From Durusdinium trenchii (taxonomy: Eukaryota > Sar > Dinophyceae > Suessiales > Symbiodiniaceae), in NCBI GenBank assembly GCA_963970005.1, contig CAXAMN010025694.1, positions 1,135,468 through 1,199,467 of the forward strand: 64,000 nt of DNA. The letters run 5' to 3'. Both the position numbers and the translations under genes were made by a program. Below the pieces are notes generated by a model. That model did no database searches and was not told the DNA's origin. It saw nothing but the letters and a program-made list of their open reading frames with translations. Below, piece by piece: positions 52,512 through 62,708 of the stretch (its first letter is position 1; every line of letters starts with the position of its first letter).

Positions 52512-53992
52512 AGAAAGGGCCAAAGCTATTGTGAAGGAGTCGCCAACGTCCTGGCTGCTGCCCATCTGTTATGACCAACCACTCCGGCTCAGGCGAAGCA
52601 TCAACCGCATGACCATAGACGAGGTCATGCAAGACCGTACCACCAGGCAGGTGTGGCCCTTCTCGCAGGCTAGCAATTTCCGCCTTGGTCAAGTGTGTCA
52701 GAGCAGCTAAGACGAGACGTGCGCCTTGATGGTACTCTGCGAGGCAGACCGGTAGCGGGCCTAACCACAGTGGGTGGGGCAGAAGCGCCTGCTGGAAGAC
52801 TGTCGTGGCTTGCGCAACCTGTGTGGCTGCAAAGGTCCAGTGAGCCTCGAATAGTGGGTTCTTTGTTGTCGTAAGTGTAGATCGTTTGGACACCATGCAA
52901 AAGGGCCGCAAGAACCTGCAGGGCCCCCGGCATCCCTTGCATGTTCAGAGGACAGGCTAAGATGGTGAGGTCGGTGGCTCGGCCGTATGCCACATTTGCT
53001 CGTGTGAAACACTCCTGGTCATAGTCCAGGTTGTGCCCTTCTCCACTGAGGAAGGTTGACACCCCGTGAATAACGATGCAGTGTTTGGCCGTGGCACCTG
53101 CAACTTTGACTGCAGTTTCTGCATTGGCCTTTTTGCCTGCAATGGAGAAGTAATTGCGTAGATTCGTGGCCCCTTCCCGGGTAGTTGTAAGGGCCAAGAT
53201 GTCATCGGTGTCGGCTCCTGCTTTGGTAAGTTTGTCTTCGAGATGTTGATACACTCGCACAGTAGGGTTATTCCTTGGGTTATTCCTTGCATCCACATTG
53301 GGCGAAGCATGGCACCAGTGGACAAATCTCAGGTCTGAGGCAATCAGGTGATCCTGTCGGATTGAGGTGGTACCTATTTGCCAGGTGTCTCCCAGTCGGC
53401 TTTAACGGCTCATACACTTCTTGGGCAACCCTTGCGCTCGTTGGCAACATCAAACTCCAGCGGTGCGGGCTTGCGACTCCCGATCTTTCGGCCGCATTTT
53501 GCGCCTGTCTGAAGTCTAGCGGGCTGTCCGGGCTGGTGGCTGCACAACCTAGACAAGAAGTCCTTCCGGGAGATCCAGACCCACGCTGGAGAGGTCCTTG
53601 TATGTGGATTGCAACTGATAGGCGAACGAAGACGTGGCCTTGACCTTGTCCGGGCGGAACCAGTTACCCCCTAATGGCCTGTGGCCCACTGCGGCAGCCG
53701 CTTCTTCGAGATCAATATGGCCAAAGCCTCGACCGTGTCGGAGGAGCATGTGAAAGACACCTGGTACCTCATGTGGCATGTACCAGGTAGTGGGGGCTCG
53801 CAGCCCAATGGGAGCTTTGAGTAAGAGCGTGCGGTGAGCTCTCTGTCCATCGGCTACTCCACCAGGGCTCTGTTTGGGATCACCGAGCAGCAGCCGAAAG
53901 AAGGGCCCAGGGCTGCTGCAGAAGGGCAGAAGGCCCATGTATGGCCATGTCACTGCCAGGGGAGCACCTGTTCCAGGCAAGCGCGTTGTCAA
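52512..53992 (-). pseudogene. SF1 (DNA2/NAM7-like) helicase C-terminal part, frameshifted
   Basis: Read from high to low coordinate: RLLLGDPKQSPGGVADGQ (motif III, GDxxQ) and SSFAYQLQSTYKDLSSVGLD in the frame 53549-53992; PTSARVAQEVYEPLK near 53400 in another frame; DDILALTTTREGATNLRNYF and GEGHNLDYDQECFTRANVAY-GRATDLTILACPLNMQG (motifs V-VI region, ending in the arginine-finger type YGRATD) in 52860-53296; then, after one more shift at about 52865, NPLFEAHWTFAATQVAQATT onwards. At least three frame changes in 1.5 kb, with in-frame stops between, make it a decayed gene unless introns or assembly errors explain them. A 12-bp duplication gives NNPRNNP near 53270. Motifs I-II are not found upstream (above 54 kb). 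Confidence 0.6.
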
Positions 53993-54187
53993 GAGACCGC
54001 ATGCGGCCAGCCATCTTCCATGCCTTTGGTAAGGCTAAAGTAGGAGCGCAGACAGCCTTGCGTGACCTTGAGCAACAAGGCTGGGAAACGCTGCCAATAG
54101 ACATCGTAGGTATGCCAAACCTTGGATGGTGGACAATTGGAAACCGATAGGGGGGTGTAAGTTCACCGGATACCTCAGAGAAGTTCT

Positions 54188-54358
54188 CCTTCCGACTACT
54201 CTCCATGCACTGCCTTGAAGAGGCTCGCCAAGATGCCAGGCAAGCACAAATGGCGAGGAGTCTATGCAGAAGAAAATGCTTTCGCTTGTCCGGATATGAG
54301 ATGGCCGCCCTGGCTACATATGATCCCGGACATGGGATGTACCTCAGGTCTTGGATGA
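54188..54358 (+). pseudogene. C-terminal fragment of BspA-type LRR protein
   Basis: Reads CTALKRLAKMPGKHKWRGVY, AEENAFACPDMRWPPWLHMI and PDMGCTSGLG with a stop. The same ending occurs, less well kept, in the LRR pseudogene at 44.7 kb. No LRR units precede it, so it is a truncated copy. Confidence 0.7.
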
Positions 54359-54519
54359 AGACGAGCCTCTCGGATCACAGCTATCGCAGGCCCACTAACA
54401 TCCATCATGGGCGCGCGCCTTAGCTCGAGTCCAGAGTAGGCCAGAAGCCACAGCAGGCCAAACTCATGAGTAGAGCTGAGGAACACGGCAAAAGAAGCCT
54501 TCCTTCAGCGTACCTCTCT

Positions 54520-54648
54520 ACAGGAGGTTCTTACTCCTGCTCTGCATGGCGCTATGCGCCTTTGCAGGCAGTCCGCACTTTCGAGCAAAGTACAAGCAGA
54601 GGAAAAGCTACACATGGCGAAGGACATATGTCCTTGGTCAAAATGAAA
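54520..54648 (+). pseudogene. LRR gene 3'-end fragment
   Basis: Aligns base for base with 56262-56390 (CTGCTTTATATTGCGCGGCG type, GCNTTTGCAGG, GGAAAAGC-ACATGGCGA). It directly precedes flank repeat copy 2, as the LRR gene precedes copy 3. Confidence 0.6.
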
Positions 54649-55500
54649 GCCTTAGCTCCTCGTTCCCAACAGGCGGGTAGTAGAGAGTGGCAATGGAGGA
54701 TGCCCAGGGGGAACCTTAGTTCCCTCTGTTGATGTCCGACATTTCCAATTTTGTACAAAGGGGTACAGATACCATGTTAGGATAGGTCCAATGTTTCACC
54801 GGTTTCACACGGGCCCTGCGCGCAACAGACCACTTTTTGCAATGCTGCAGCACTTCACAGAGTTAGGGGACACCCCGTTTTGGCACCTCCGGGTGCCGAA
54901 GGGTGCTGAGATGACCTCCCTTCGGGGGGGGATGCCTTTCGCACCCTTACCTGCAGGCTTTCGTCGTTTGCTATGACCGCCACCTTCTACTTCACCAACT
55001 AATATGCCACTGGACTTGTGAGCGCGACCAGTTGAATGGGTTGCGCCACAAGAAAGGTTTTTTCCACGGCATGAAGCATAGCAACCACTGATCATTTTGA
55101 CATGGATACAACCGGCGTAGGAGCATAGCTATGCTCCTGACCTGCATCATGACCAGGATTTTGCCACACTGTGCAGTGGCCGCTGGTCACTGGTAATTGG
55201 GAAGTAAAGTCCATTTGAAGACTTTTTGGAAACTTTGCTAGAGCATAAACCCGCGCTGCCATGCTCTTCGTTCGAGAAGTCAGGCCATTGATAGAGAATA
55301 GTTTTCGTTTCACCTGTTTCACCTTAGCACAGAGGAAAGACTACAAGATGGTGGAGACTCGGCCGGTGGGCTCTGTTTTGGTTGGTTTGGTTTGTTGTTG
55401 GGTTGTCTTTGTCCTTTTCTCCACCATCTGATTGTTTTTCCTTTCCTTCAATGATGACCTGGGCACCATGCCCACACGGCGTCCGTACTCGTGGAAAAAA
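54649..55500. repeat. LRR/helicase flank repeat, copy 2
   Basis: 852 bp, paired with 51654-52510. Small indels distinguish the two (for example an added GTAGAGA near 54680). Confidence 0.9.
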
Positions 55501-55968
55501 CAAAATTTACCAACGGCGACAAATGTTTTGTAGAAGCAGCACACAAAGAGCAACTCAAAGGGGAAGCCAAGGCCATCCGAGTGCGTGCGGTGGGAATGAT
55601 AAAATCCCACCACAAGCTTTTTTCTTTCACACAGAAGTCCATCATGTCCCAGTCGAAAACAACCGCATTTGGATTGTAGGGGAAGCTGCGTGGAGGAGTT
55701 GTTGACAGCTGCAAGCAGTCCACCTGCCAGAAACGGTCCCTGCTGCACGGCGCCTTAGCCGATGCCAGGTCCCACGAGCAGTGACAGGCCCTGGCTGCAA
55801 ACATTTCAGCACTGAGGTCTTTGAGTTTTTTTTGCACTGGAAAGGGCGCCATGTGTGCCGAGAGGCACAAGTCACCGAGTCGAATTCAGATGGGGGGGTT
55901 ACGTGAGATGAGTCTTCAGCACTGAGGTCTTTGAGGAGTGCTGCTCCAACACAAACAGGCACGACTCA
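55501..55968. other. No firm gene
   Basis: A plus frame (55501-55680: NGDKCFVEAAHKEQLKGEAK) and a minus frame overlap. A CAGCACTGAGGTCTTTGAG phrase occurs twice (55806 and 55918, spacing 112), showing a small local duplication. Confidence 0.4.
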
Positions 55969-56427
55969 ATGCCCTGGCAATATACTAGCCCCCCAAGCAC
56001 AATTGCGGCCTCGAGTGACAAGGATGCACTGCCCTGCATCCCCCCCAACTTGGATTTGTCAGAGTGTGGTCCTGCATGTCCGAACCAATGTTTGCCCGAC
56101 TGCTGCTTTCTGGATTGTCGCACTCTTTCTAACGTCATTGAAATTTTGGGCTCAACTTTTGCATGCTGCTCACAGCTGCAGCAACTTAGCCTTCCCCGAA
56201 ATTTACAAATCATTGAGCAAGAAGCCTTTCTCAAGTGTACCTCGCTGGAAGAAGTCTGCATCCCACCATCCCTGCTTTATATTGCGCGGCGTGCTTTTGC
56301 AGGTTGCACGCAGCTTCGAGCAGTTCGTAAAAAAGGAAAAGCAAAACATGGCGAGGTACAAATGTCCGGCTCAATGCATTCAACAAATGTGAGCAACTGG
56401 GCAAGCATAAGTAGCTCCGATTCTTGA
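55969..56427 (+). CDS. Short BspA-type LRR protein, 152 aa
   Basis: ATG at 55969, open to a stop at 56427. Residues 50-120 hold three LRR_5 units: NVIEILGSTFACCSQLQQL, PRNLQIIEQEAFLKCTSLEE and PPSLLYIARRAFAGCTQLRA. The family usually carries an N-terminal domain and about ten repeats; here only the last three or so remain, with an unrelated start rich in Cys/Pro. So it is a remnant that still has an open frame. It lies just upstream of flank repeat copy 3. Confidence 0.6.
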   Translation: MPWQYTSPPSTIAASSDKDALPCIPPNLDLSECGPACPNQCLPDCCFLDCRTLSNVIEILGSTFACCSQLQQLSLPRNLQIIEQEAFLKCTSLEEVCIPPSLLYIARRAFAGCTQLRAVRKKGKAKHGEVQMSGSMHSTNVSNWASISSSDS

Positions 56428-56549
56428 GGGAAACGCAATGCGATATTCATGCATGCCCTGCAAGCCAGCTGCTGTTGGGGTGATATCAACTACGAGGCCA
56501 TGTTTCCTGACAGTGGGGCCATTCTATAGATCTTGCCTCGCACTTGCTT

Positions 56550-56590
56550 CATCCATTTTTTCCACGAGTACGGACGCCGTGTGGGCGCCG
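56550..56590 (-). repeat. Inverted piece of the flank repeat end
   Basis: TTTTTTCCACGAGTACGGACG-CCGTGTGGGCG is the reverse complement of the ends of flank copies 1 and 2. Its reading FFHEYGRRVG is the same in all three places. Confidence 0.75.
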
Positions 56591-56734
56591 CCAAATGCCA
56601 AAGACCAATGAGAAGACTTTCAAGCCTGGGCTGGCAACGCTCTGACGACAGTGGGGTGCATTGCTCCTCAGCCGCTTCGACAATGCGAGCCAGCTTAACA
56701 AAGCTCAAGCAGAGTCACCATTTCGGCCTCACCA

Positions 56735-57215
56735 TCTACGATTCAGTGAGCCTGCAGGAATGAGAGGAACAGAGCATACCGTTGTGATCTTGAAGGAGAC
56801 CTCCCTTCGGGGGGAAATGCAGCAGCTCTTCGTTTGCCTCTGCCTCCACTGCCTCTCGCTTCGTTCGTGCAATCACTTGAAAGAGTTGTGCAACGAGAAG
56901 GGACTTTTCCACAGCATGCTGGAACAACCAGCATCCTTGGGCAAGAATCAGACCTGCTGACGAAGCGAATCCCCTTTGACTGGCATCGTTGCACTCCGCT
57001 CGAACGCTGATCCTTCTGACCTCTCCGCTCGAACGCTGATCCTTCTGACCGACCTTCGCCGCGAATTCAGGCCTACAGATGGTTTACAGCCAACTTTTCT
57101 CACCTGTCTCGCCTTCGTACAGAGGATACACTTCAGATGAGGGGGATTCGGTCTCTGACTTTTGCGTTTGGGGTTCTTGTTTGGTTGGTTTGTTTGGGGT
57201 TGCTTGTGTTCCTTT
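56735..57215. repeat. LRR/helicase flank repeat, copy 3 (diverged)
   Basis: Shares CAGTGAGCC-GGAATGAGAG, GACCTCCCTTCGGGGGG, AGAAAGG-TTTTCCAC, GAATTCAGGCC, TCACCTGTCTCGCC and the GT-rich tract with copies 1 and 2, in the same order. Confidence 0.7.
56995..57048. repeat. 27-bp tandem duplication
   Basis: CTCCGCTCGAACGCTGATCC-TTCTGAC occurs twice in a row. Confidence 0.85.
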
Positions 57216-57756
57216 CTTTCTCATCGTGTTATGTTTCCTTGAACACCCTCTTGTAGCTCAGCAGAATGAGCACTGGATGGGGCACGATGTCTTGTCGCTC
57301 CCGTCTGTGTTGCAAATCAATTGTGGTGGCTTGAAGGGAGGTGCCCTGGAAGGTGATGTGCAGCAGGGTGCTCCACTGACATTCGTGAGGTTGCCACCCT
57401 TTTCTCGAAAAAAAATCCTGTCAGAAATGGGAAGAATTGGGTTTTGGAAGGGCAACGGTGTTGCACGGACAAACTCAAAAGGTGCTGAAAGCTGCTCGGT
57501 TTTTGCAGCGCACAGACGGCTCCCACACTCAGTGGTCTATGGAAGTTGCTCTTCGCAACCGCTTGCCTGTCTGCTGTCAGGTTGTCTTCGAAAGGTGATG
57601 CAAGAAGCTCCAGCTCACTTTGTAGTTGATGGCTTCAGTCTGCGGGAGGAACAAGGCCAAACTGCAACACACAACTGAAGAAGACGGAGAAATTCCTGAT
57701 CGGGTCAAAACGAAAGCATTTCGTGGCATGCATGCCACTGAAGAGTTGTGTTTGTC
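57216..57756. other. Open plus frame without known domain
   Basis: A 199-codon plus frame (57079-57678) begins inside the flank repeat and includes a hydrophobic stretch. It is not recognised and may be chance. Confidence 0.3.
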
Positions 57757-58250
57757 AGAGGGCGGTTTCCGGAGGATTATGAGTGTGAGGAAAAGGAAGA
57801 TGCAGCCAGTTTTTTCGTCGTGGGGGGGGATGCACCTTTGCAGCCCCCCCCAATGCGGCAAGAATCCAGGAATTTGCTTTATTTCAGGGCGGTTTCGAGA
57901 GAAGGATTAAGGGGTGAGAAAAGAAAGCGCTCAGGGAAGGTTGCGGGAGACATCCAGGTTTGGCGGGGAGGGGCTTTAAAAAAAAATGCATTTGTTGGCA
58001 GGCGCAGGGAATGGTGCAAGAGGGTGTTTGGGGGGGCGACAGGTTTGTGGCGCAGGGAAGGTGCCTTCAAAAGGAGCACTTCATGGCAGGCGCAGGGAAT
58101 GGTGCGAGAAGTGCAGATCATGCAGCAAGGAAAAAGAGTTACGTTTGTCTCAGGGGCTGTTTGGAGAGGGATTCAGGGGTTTCAGGGGCGGTTTTAAGAG
58201 AGGGATCAGCGCTCAAGGGGAGGTTACGGGGAACATCAAGGTCTGTGGCG
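57757..58250. repeat. GGGCGGTTT tandem repeat, about three copies
   Basis: Segments starting GGGCGGTTTYSRGAGRRGGAT occur near 57758, 57888 and 58183. Inside, GGCAGGCGCAGGGAATGGTG is found at 57999 and 58086. Confidence 0.65.
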
Positions 58251-58589
58251 CGAGGTTTGCAGCGCTGGGCACTCATGAAGCCGGTTTGGTGCGAGCGCCC
58301 AGTGGAGGGTCACACAGGACACGCTCCTTTCGCCAAACCTTTCAGGGTTGTGAAGCCTTGCTGTTGACCCTTGCTTGTCGAAAACCTTTCTGCTGTGCTG
58401 GGACAATGCCTCAGGTGGTGCTCCTACCACGCGACCAGGCGCGACAAGACGGGCTTGGGATGTTGGTGGAAACGATTGCAAACGATGGGCTACCCGGACT
58501 GTGTCGCGCGGATGGTGATATCGCATTTCGATCGCTGTGTCACTGTTGCTCTTATGGCCGAAAACAAGAGAAGGACAGGGGATCTGGAA

Positions 58590-58745
58590 TTGGGAGGAAC
58601 GCACGGGGCTTGCAAGCAAAGGACAAGAGAAGAATAAGAGCAGGACAAGAGCTGGACAAGAGGAAACCAAGAGAGGACAGGAGGACAAGAGAAGGACAAA
58701 AGGCAACCCGAGGACAACAAGAGGACCAGAGAAGGACAAGAAGGG
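58590..58745. repeat. AGGACAAGAG short tandem repeat
   Basis: Degenerate 10-12 bp units rich in GGACAAGAG. The hydrophobic 244-codon minus frame over this region is a by-product. Confidence 0.75.
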
Positions 58746-58770
58746 GGTGTGTGCCAAGCTGGCGTTCAGG

Positions 58771-59030
58771 GGCCAATGAACACAGAGCTGGGACCGAGCC
58801 CAGCCACAGCCAAGACAAGGATAAGGCCTGGACACAGAACCCAAGTAGGGATTAAGCGCAAAGTTGAGGGGCGTGGTGAAGAGGAGGACGGGGCGCGGCC
58901 AATGAACACAGAGCTGGGCCACCAAGCCCAGACACAGCCAAGAGGAGGATAAGGTCGGGACAGAATCCAACCACAGGGATCAACCACAGAGTTCAGGGGC
59001 GTGGCCAAGAGGAGGACAAGAGGAGGCTAC
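58771..59030. repeat. 126-bp tandem repeat, two copies and a partial third
   Basis: GGCCAATGAACACAGAGCTG begins copies at 58771 and 58897; GGGGCGTGGYSAAGAGGAGGAC closes each. A partial unit follows at about 58993. Confidence 0.8.
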
Positions 59031-59524
59031 GGCCTGATACAGACCCCACCCACACAGCCCAACCACGCCAGCTCTTTTTCTCAAAGATACAACCCCAACA
59101 CTAAAGGAAGAAAGGCTTTTTTACTGATGAGCACACTTCCTTCAATCGACCCATTGAGACCTCCAGTGCAGGCGGCAGAGGGTGCTCAAACCAGTGCGGA
59201 TTCATAAGTTCTTTTGATTAGGAGATGCATTTTTGCTTCAAAGATTTTTGATAAGGCCGGCCGGATATTTTTTCTTTTAGAAAAGTGCATTGGGCTCTGC
59301 GTGCCAATCACTGACCCGAAGCTGTGGAGTACAATTTTAGATGCTCACCATGCCGGAGCAACTACAGTGTCACGCTCTCCCCTTCGCTTGCCAGTTTGTC
59401 TTCTTGAATCAGCCGTGGACACAGCGCCTGGTGTTGAGAACTTTTCACAAACATCACAGCATTCTAGAGCTTAAAGATATGGCTAACTTGGTAAGCTTCC
59501 TGGGAACCAAATGATCAATGTGAG
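59031..59524. other. No supported gene
   Basis: Only short frames. Nothing else seen. Confidence 0.4.
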
Positions 59525-59583
59525 CGCTTCTTCAAGGAAGCTCCCCGCTGCCCTCCGGTGGGGGGAGCTTCCTTGAAGAAGCG
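59525..59583. repeat. Perfect 22-bp inverted repeat (hairpin)
   Basis: CGCTTCTTCAAGGAAGCTCC-CC at 59525-59546 is exactly complementary to 59562-59583, with a 15-base loop. It is followed by an AT-rich CTAGCTAC-type stretch (59596-59740). Confidence 0.9.
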
Positions 59584-59595
59584 TGAGCTATCCTG

Positions 59596-60149
59596 CGTCC
59601 TAGGTAGTGGCTACTTAAGCCGCTAGCTACCTAGCTTCTACTAGCTATTTATAGCTACTACCTCTTCTCGGCCTACCCCGCGTGGGCTTAAAAAAGCTTA
59701 CCTTACTTAATTAAACAGGCGCCTACTTATATAATTCAAGTAAGAACACCGGCTTCCTCAAGTCTCATCCTCGGCTCCAGGGCTTGGATCCCATTGCCGC
59801 GCAATACCAGGCCATGCCCGTCGAACCGTCAATCCGTCCAACACAGTCCCTCGAACAGTGCGTTCAGACTGTGGCACCTTTTTTGTTGCGCCAAGAGTGG
59901 TTCTGGGGTATTGGAGACGACGCCTTTGAGTGATGGGCATCGATTCCTTTGCGAATCTCCTCAAGCTTTCCGAAAACAGCGAGAAGACAGCAAGATAGTT
60001 TTACCTGGTTCTCCATTCCGACTGGGTGATGTAAATTGAAAGTTTCAACCCACCAAGTACCCCAACTGTTGCTCTGCGGCGATCGGCGCGGAAAAAACAA
60101 AGGTCCCTCCAATCAACTACTAGTCAACATGTGTTGATTGGAGAAAGGA
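59596..60149. other. CTAGCTA-rich stretch, then no gene
   Basis: 59596-59740 is made of TAGCTACTAG, GCTACCTAGC and similar palindromic pieces. 59741-60149 has only short frames on both strands. Confidence 0.5.
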
Positions 60150-60267
60150 AATTTCCTCTAATACTAATACTAATACCAATACTGATTACTGATTACTGAT
60201 TACTACTTACTACTTACTACTGACTACTTACTGCTACTACTGCTGCTACTAGTACTCCTCCTCTACG

Positions 60268-60300
<33 letters not shown>

Positions 60301-60335
60301 GCTACTGCTACTACTACTACTACTACTACGACGTC
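60150..60335. repeat. Microsatellite: ACTGATT, TACTTAC, then ACT triplets
   Basis: ATACTAAT and ACTGATT units give way to TACTACT; the triplet block (ACT)n spans about 60265-60330. Confidence 0.9.
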
Positions 60336-61181
60336 TCGCCTTTGAAGTTGATGGCAAACGACTAGCGTTTGAGCGCAAACACTTCTTTGGAGAATCGCCC
60401 GTGGGTGTGGGCCTCATCTCGGTTGTCACAAGGACCCACTAGGAGAGGATTCAACTTGTTGTTCTTGTTTCCGAAAGCAATGATTACAAGGACAGGCGTG
60501 ATGCAGCGTGTCAGAGATAATGAAGAGCTTGTGAGGATGAAGCATGTGTAGGATGACGAAGCATGTTTGGATTTCCTGAAGTCTGTCTCAAATCCGTCGT
60601 TTTGTTGGCCGAGGTATGGGAGGAAAGGGCATGCCTGCCGACTCCTATGAGCAGGCATGTAGTAGTGCACTGTTTGGTCGCCTGTTGTGAAAATTGTTTC
60701 CGTGTTGCGCAACAAGAACATTTTGACAATGTTGAGCACATGAAACTCCAAGTGGTCATTTGGGACACAAGATCCATTGCATGGTGACATTTGGGGTGCA
60801 TATGGGGTGCAAGAGCTTTCGGTTCCTCTCTTCAACCACTTTGACCCTCAACCTACGGACATTAAAACTAATAGCATGATCCGTGCAAACAGGATTTTCA
60901 TGCAACTCGTTGTCAAAGTGTGCATGGAAAGTATAAAAGGTTGACATGACTTGGGAACTTTGATTTTTTGCACCGGAATGGGCTTTTTAATGTTTTCGCG
61001 TTCCAAGATTTAGCATCCATTTGCTTCCATTTGCATGGTTTGTTTTTCGGATTCGAGGCTGCCGAGCGCGGCCAATCGTCCCGACGTAGCCGCAGCCCAC
61101 CACGAATAGAGGCGTCGAAGGCACGCGTGCCGATTGATTGTTGGTAGGAGTCAATGCAAAAGCCTTCTTTGTCGTTTGCAG
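60336..61181. other. No firm gene; possible minus frame 60362-60835
   Basis: A 157-codon minus frame (contains VLNIVKMFLLRNTETIFTTG) and conflicting frames occur; nothing matches a family. The start of the Tpt1-like gene may lie in the last 200 bases, unseen. Confidence 0.35.
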
Positions 61182-62588
61182 GCCTTATCCCGCGTTTTGC
61201 GCCACACAGCGCAGAAGCAGGGGATTCGAGTCCGCGAAGACGGGTACTGCAAGCTCTGCGCCGCTGGGACCCATCGTGGTTGTACAGCCGCGTGTTCTAT
61301 TTTTTCATTCCCTTTTTCTGGATCGCTTGGGTGGTTGCGTGACACTACGTCAAAAGGACGGGAGAGAACCAGAACAAAGGGCTCCTGAAATAGCCACATG
61401 TTCTTTCCGTCCCATTCAAAGAGGCTTTCGTCGTAGCTCGTGAGTTAAAGACATCTTTGGCCGAGGACGTCCTGGCGCTTCCAGAGTCTGTTGCGCTGGG
61501 CTGCACGCAAGACGACATCCAGGAAGGGCCAGGGTTGCCACGAGCGTCGGCGCACAGCGCTGTGGCGCATGCCGTGTTGTCCTTGACAGAAGCGCGACAT
61601 GGATTGTCAGGCAGTGGTGCAAGGCAACGAGAAGAAGCGCTTTGAGATGAAGACAGAAGGGTCCCAGGCCAGCTGAGTGTGCAAAGGCCAAGGGTGCCCA
61701 TTGGGCAGTTGTAGCGGAAACAACGGCTTTGATTTGATTCGACTGATCTCCCACTTTGTCCAAATTCTGCATCTATTCCCGAACGCAGGCGTTCGTGCGC
61801 GCAGTTCAGGGACACTCCATGGAGGCTGCAAAAGCTGCCAGAAGCAGTTTTGAGCACAAGTTTGCGAGCTGTTGAGTGTGATCCTATAACCTACACATGC
61901 CCATAAACCGTAATTTGGTCATAGGGACAATCTGGGTCACTCGTATTTATATATATATATATATTTATAACTGTCCTGGACTTATCACAGATAGAGGACT
62001 ATTGTGCTGCCCTTTGCAGAATGATTATTGTTTTGCGCCCGGCTTGTGCAGATGGTCCTCCTCCTGGAACGCCTGGGTGCTGACGACCCTGACCTGCTAG
62101 AAGCATCGGAGTGGAATGAACTTGAACGTCCAGTTTGCGTCACTTTCCATGTGCATTCTGTTCATTGCATCAGATCATCCGTGCGTGATGTTTCTTCCTC
62201 TTCTCTAATCCATCAGCTCCCAAGGTTTGCGTGCGTGGCACGTACTTGCGCTTCCTGAAATCGATTCGGAGGCGGAGAACCGATCGGCAGCCAATCGGAT
62301 GGATTCGCCTTCTATCGAAGCCATCTCCGCTAAATGGACTCATGGACTATCGTGGAGTTTTCTGGCGTTGCAGGGAAAACTCCCGTTGCGTCTCATCCCC
62401 GCTCCTTTTTGGATCCTCGTAAGGTACTCACTATACTGTAGGACCTGCCAAACGAACCTACCCCACCTGCGTCTTGCCGGGTGGTGCGGCGACCAGAGAG
62501 CGCGTCGGCAGGGACGGACTTCTGGCTGGCGGTGGAGTGGGGAACCGGAATCACGTTCGCTTTGCGCCCTTCGAGCCACATGACGAGC
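61182..62588 (+). pseudogene. TPT1: tRNA 2'-phosphotransferase (Tpt1/KptA), seven short exons, disrupted and C-terminally truncated
   Basis: Tpt1 removes the 2'-phosphate left at tRNA splice junctions, passing it to NAD. Exon readings: 61182-61256 ALSRVLRHTAQKQGIRVRED-GYCKL; 61466-61526 DVLALPESVALGCTQDDIQE; 61709-61740 VVAE then KQRFDL (two shifts needed); 61789-61860 AFVRAVQGHSMEAAK; 62052-62100 MVLLLERLGADDPDLL; about 62219-62280 VCVRGTYLRFLKSI; 62512-62588 DGLLAGGGVGNRNHVRFAPF-EPHDE. The order matches the family from end to end. The catalytic Arg-His of LRH, the Arg of RAVQGHS and the Arg of RNHVRF are all kept. Acceptors such as TTTGTCGTTTGCAG and CGTCGGCAG fit most exons; donors are partly non-canonical. 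Exon 3 is out of frame, and the expected C-terminal strands after EPHDE are missing, replaced by a dispersed repeat (62608-62708). Either a recent pseudogene or a gene with assembly indels. The missing N-terminal residues (about 10-30) are not found. Confidence 0.75.
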
Positions 62589-62607
62589 CGAGAGGAGCGC
62601 CCGCCGG

Positions 62608-62708
62608 CCCACCAGATTTTTGTAAGCCTGCGCAGTGGAACCGCGCTTCGAAGATCTCGGGTGAATGAATGTACTGTAAATAGCAGGGCATCAGCCGGAC
62701 GCCCCGAT
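62608..62708. repeat. Dispersed tail element, copy C
   Basis: CCACCAGATTT, AAGCCTGCGCAGT, CTGTAAATAGCAGGGCATCA-GCCGGACGCCCC align with copies A and B (about two-thirds identical by eye). It starts just where Tpt1 homology stops. No 42-bp units accompany it. Confidence 0.6.

Noticed and set aside
58236..58970. 244-codon minus-strand frame, Leu/Ser/Cys-rich
   Set aside because: It lies over the AGGACAAGAG and 126-bp tandem repeats; its hydrophobic composition follows from the repeat, not from a protein.
61220..61236. GGATTCGAGTCC resembling a tRNA B box
   Set aside because: It lies in exon 1 of the Tpt1-like gene and no cloverleaf can be formed around it.
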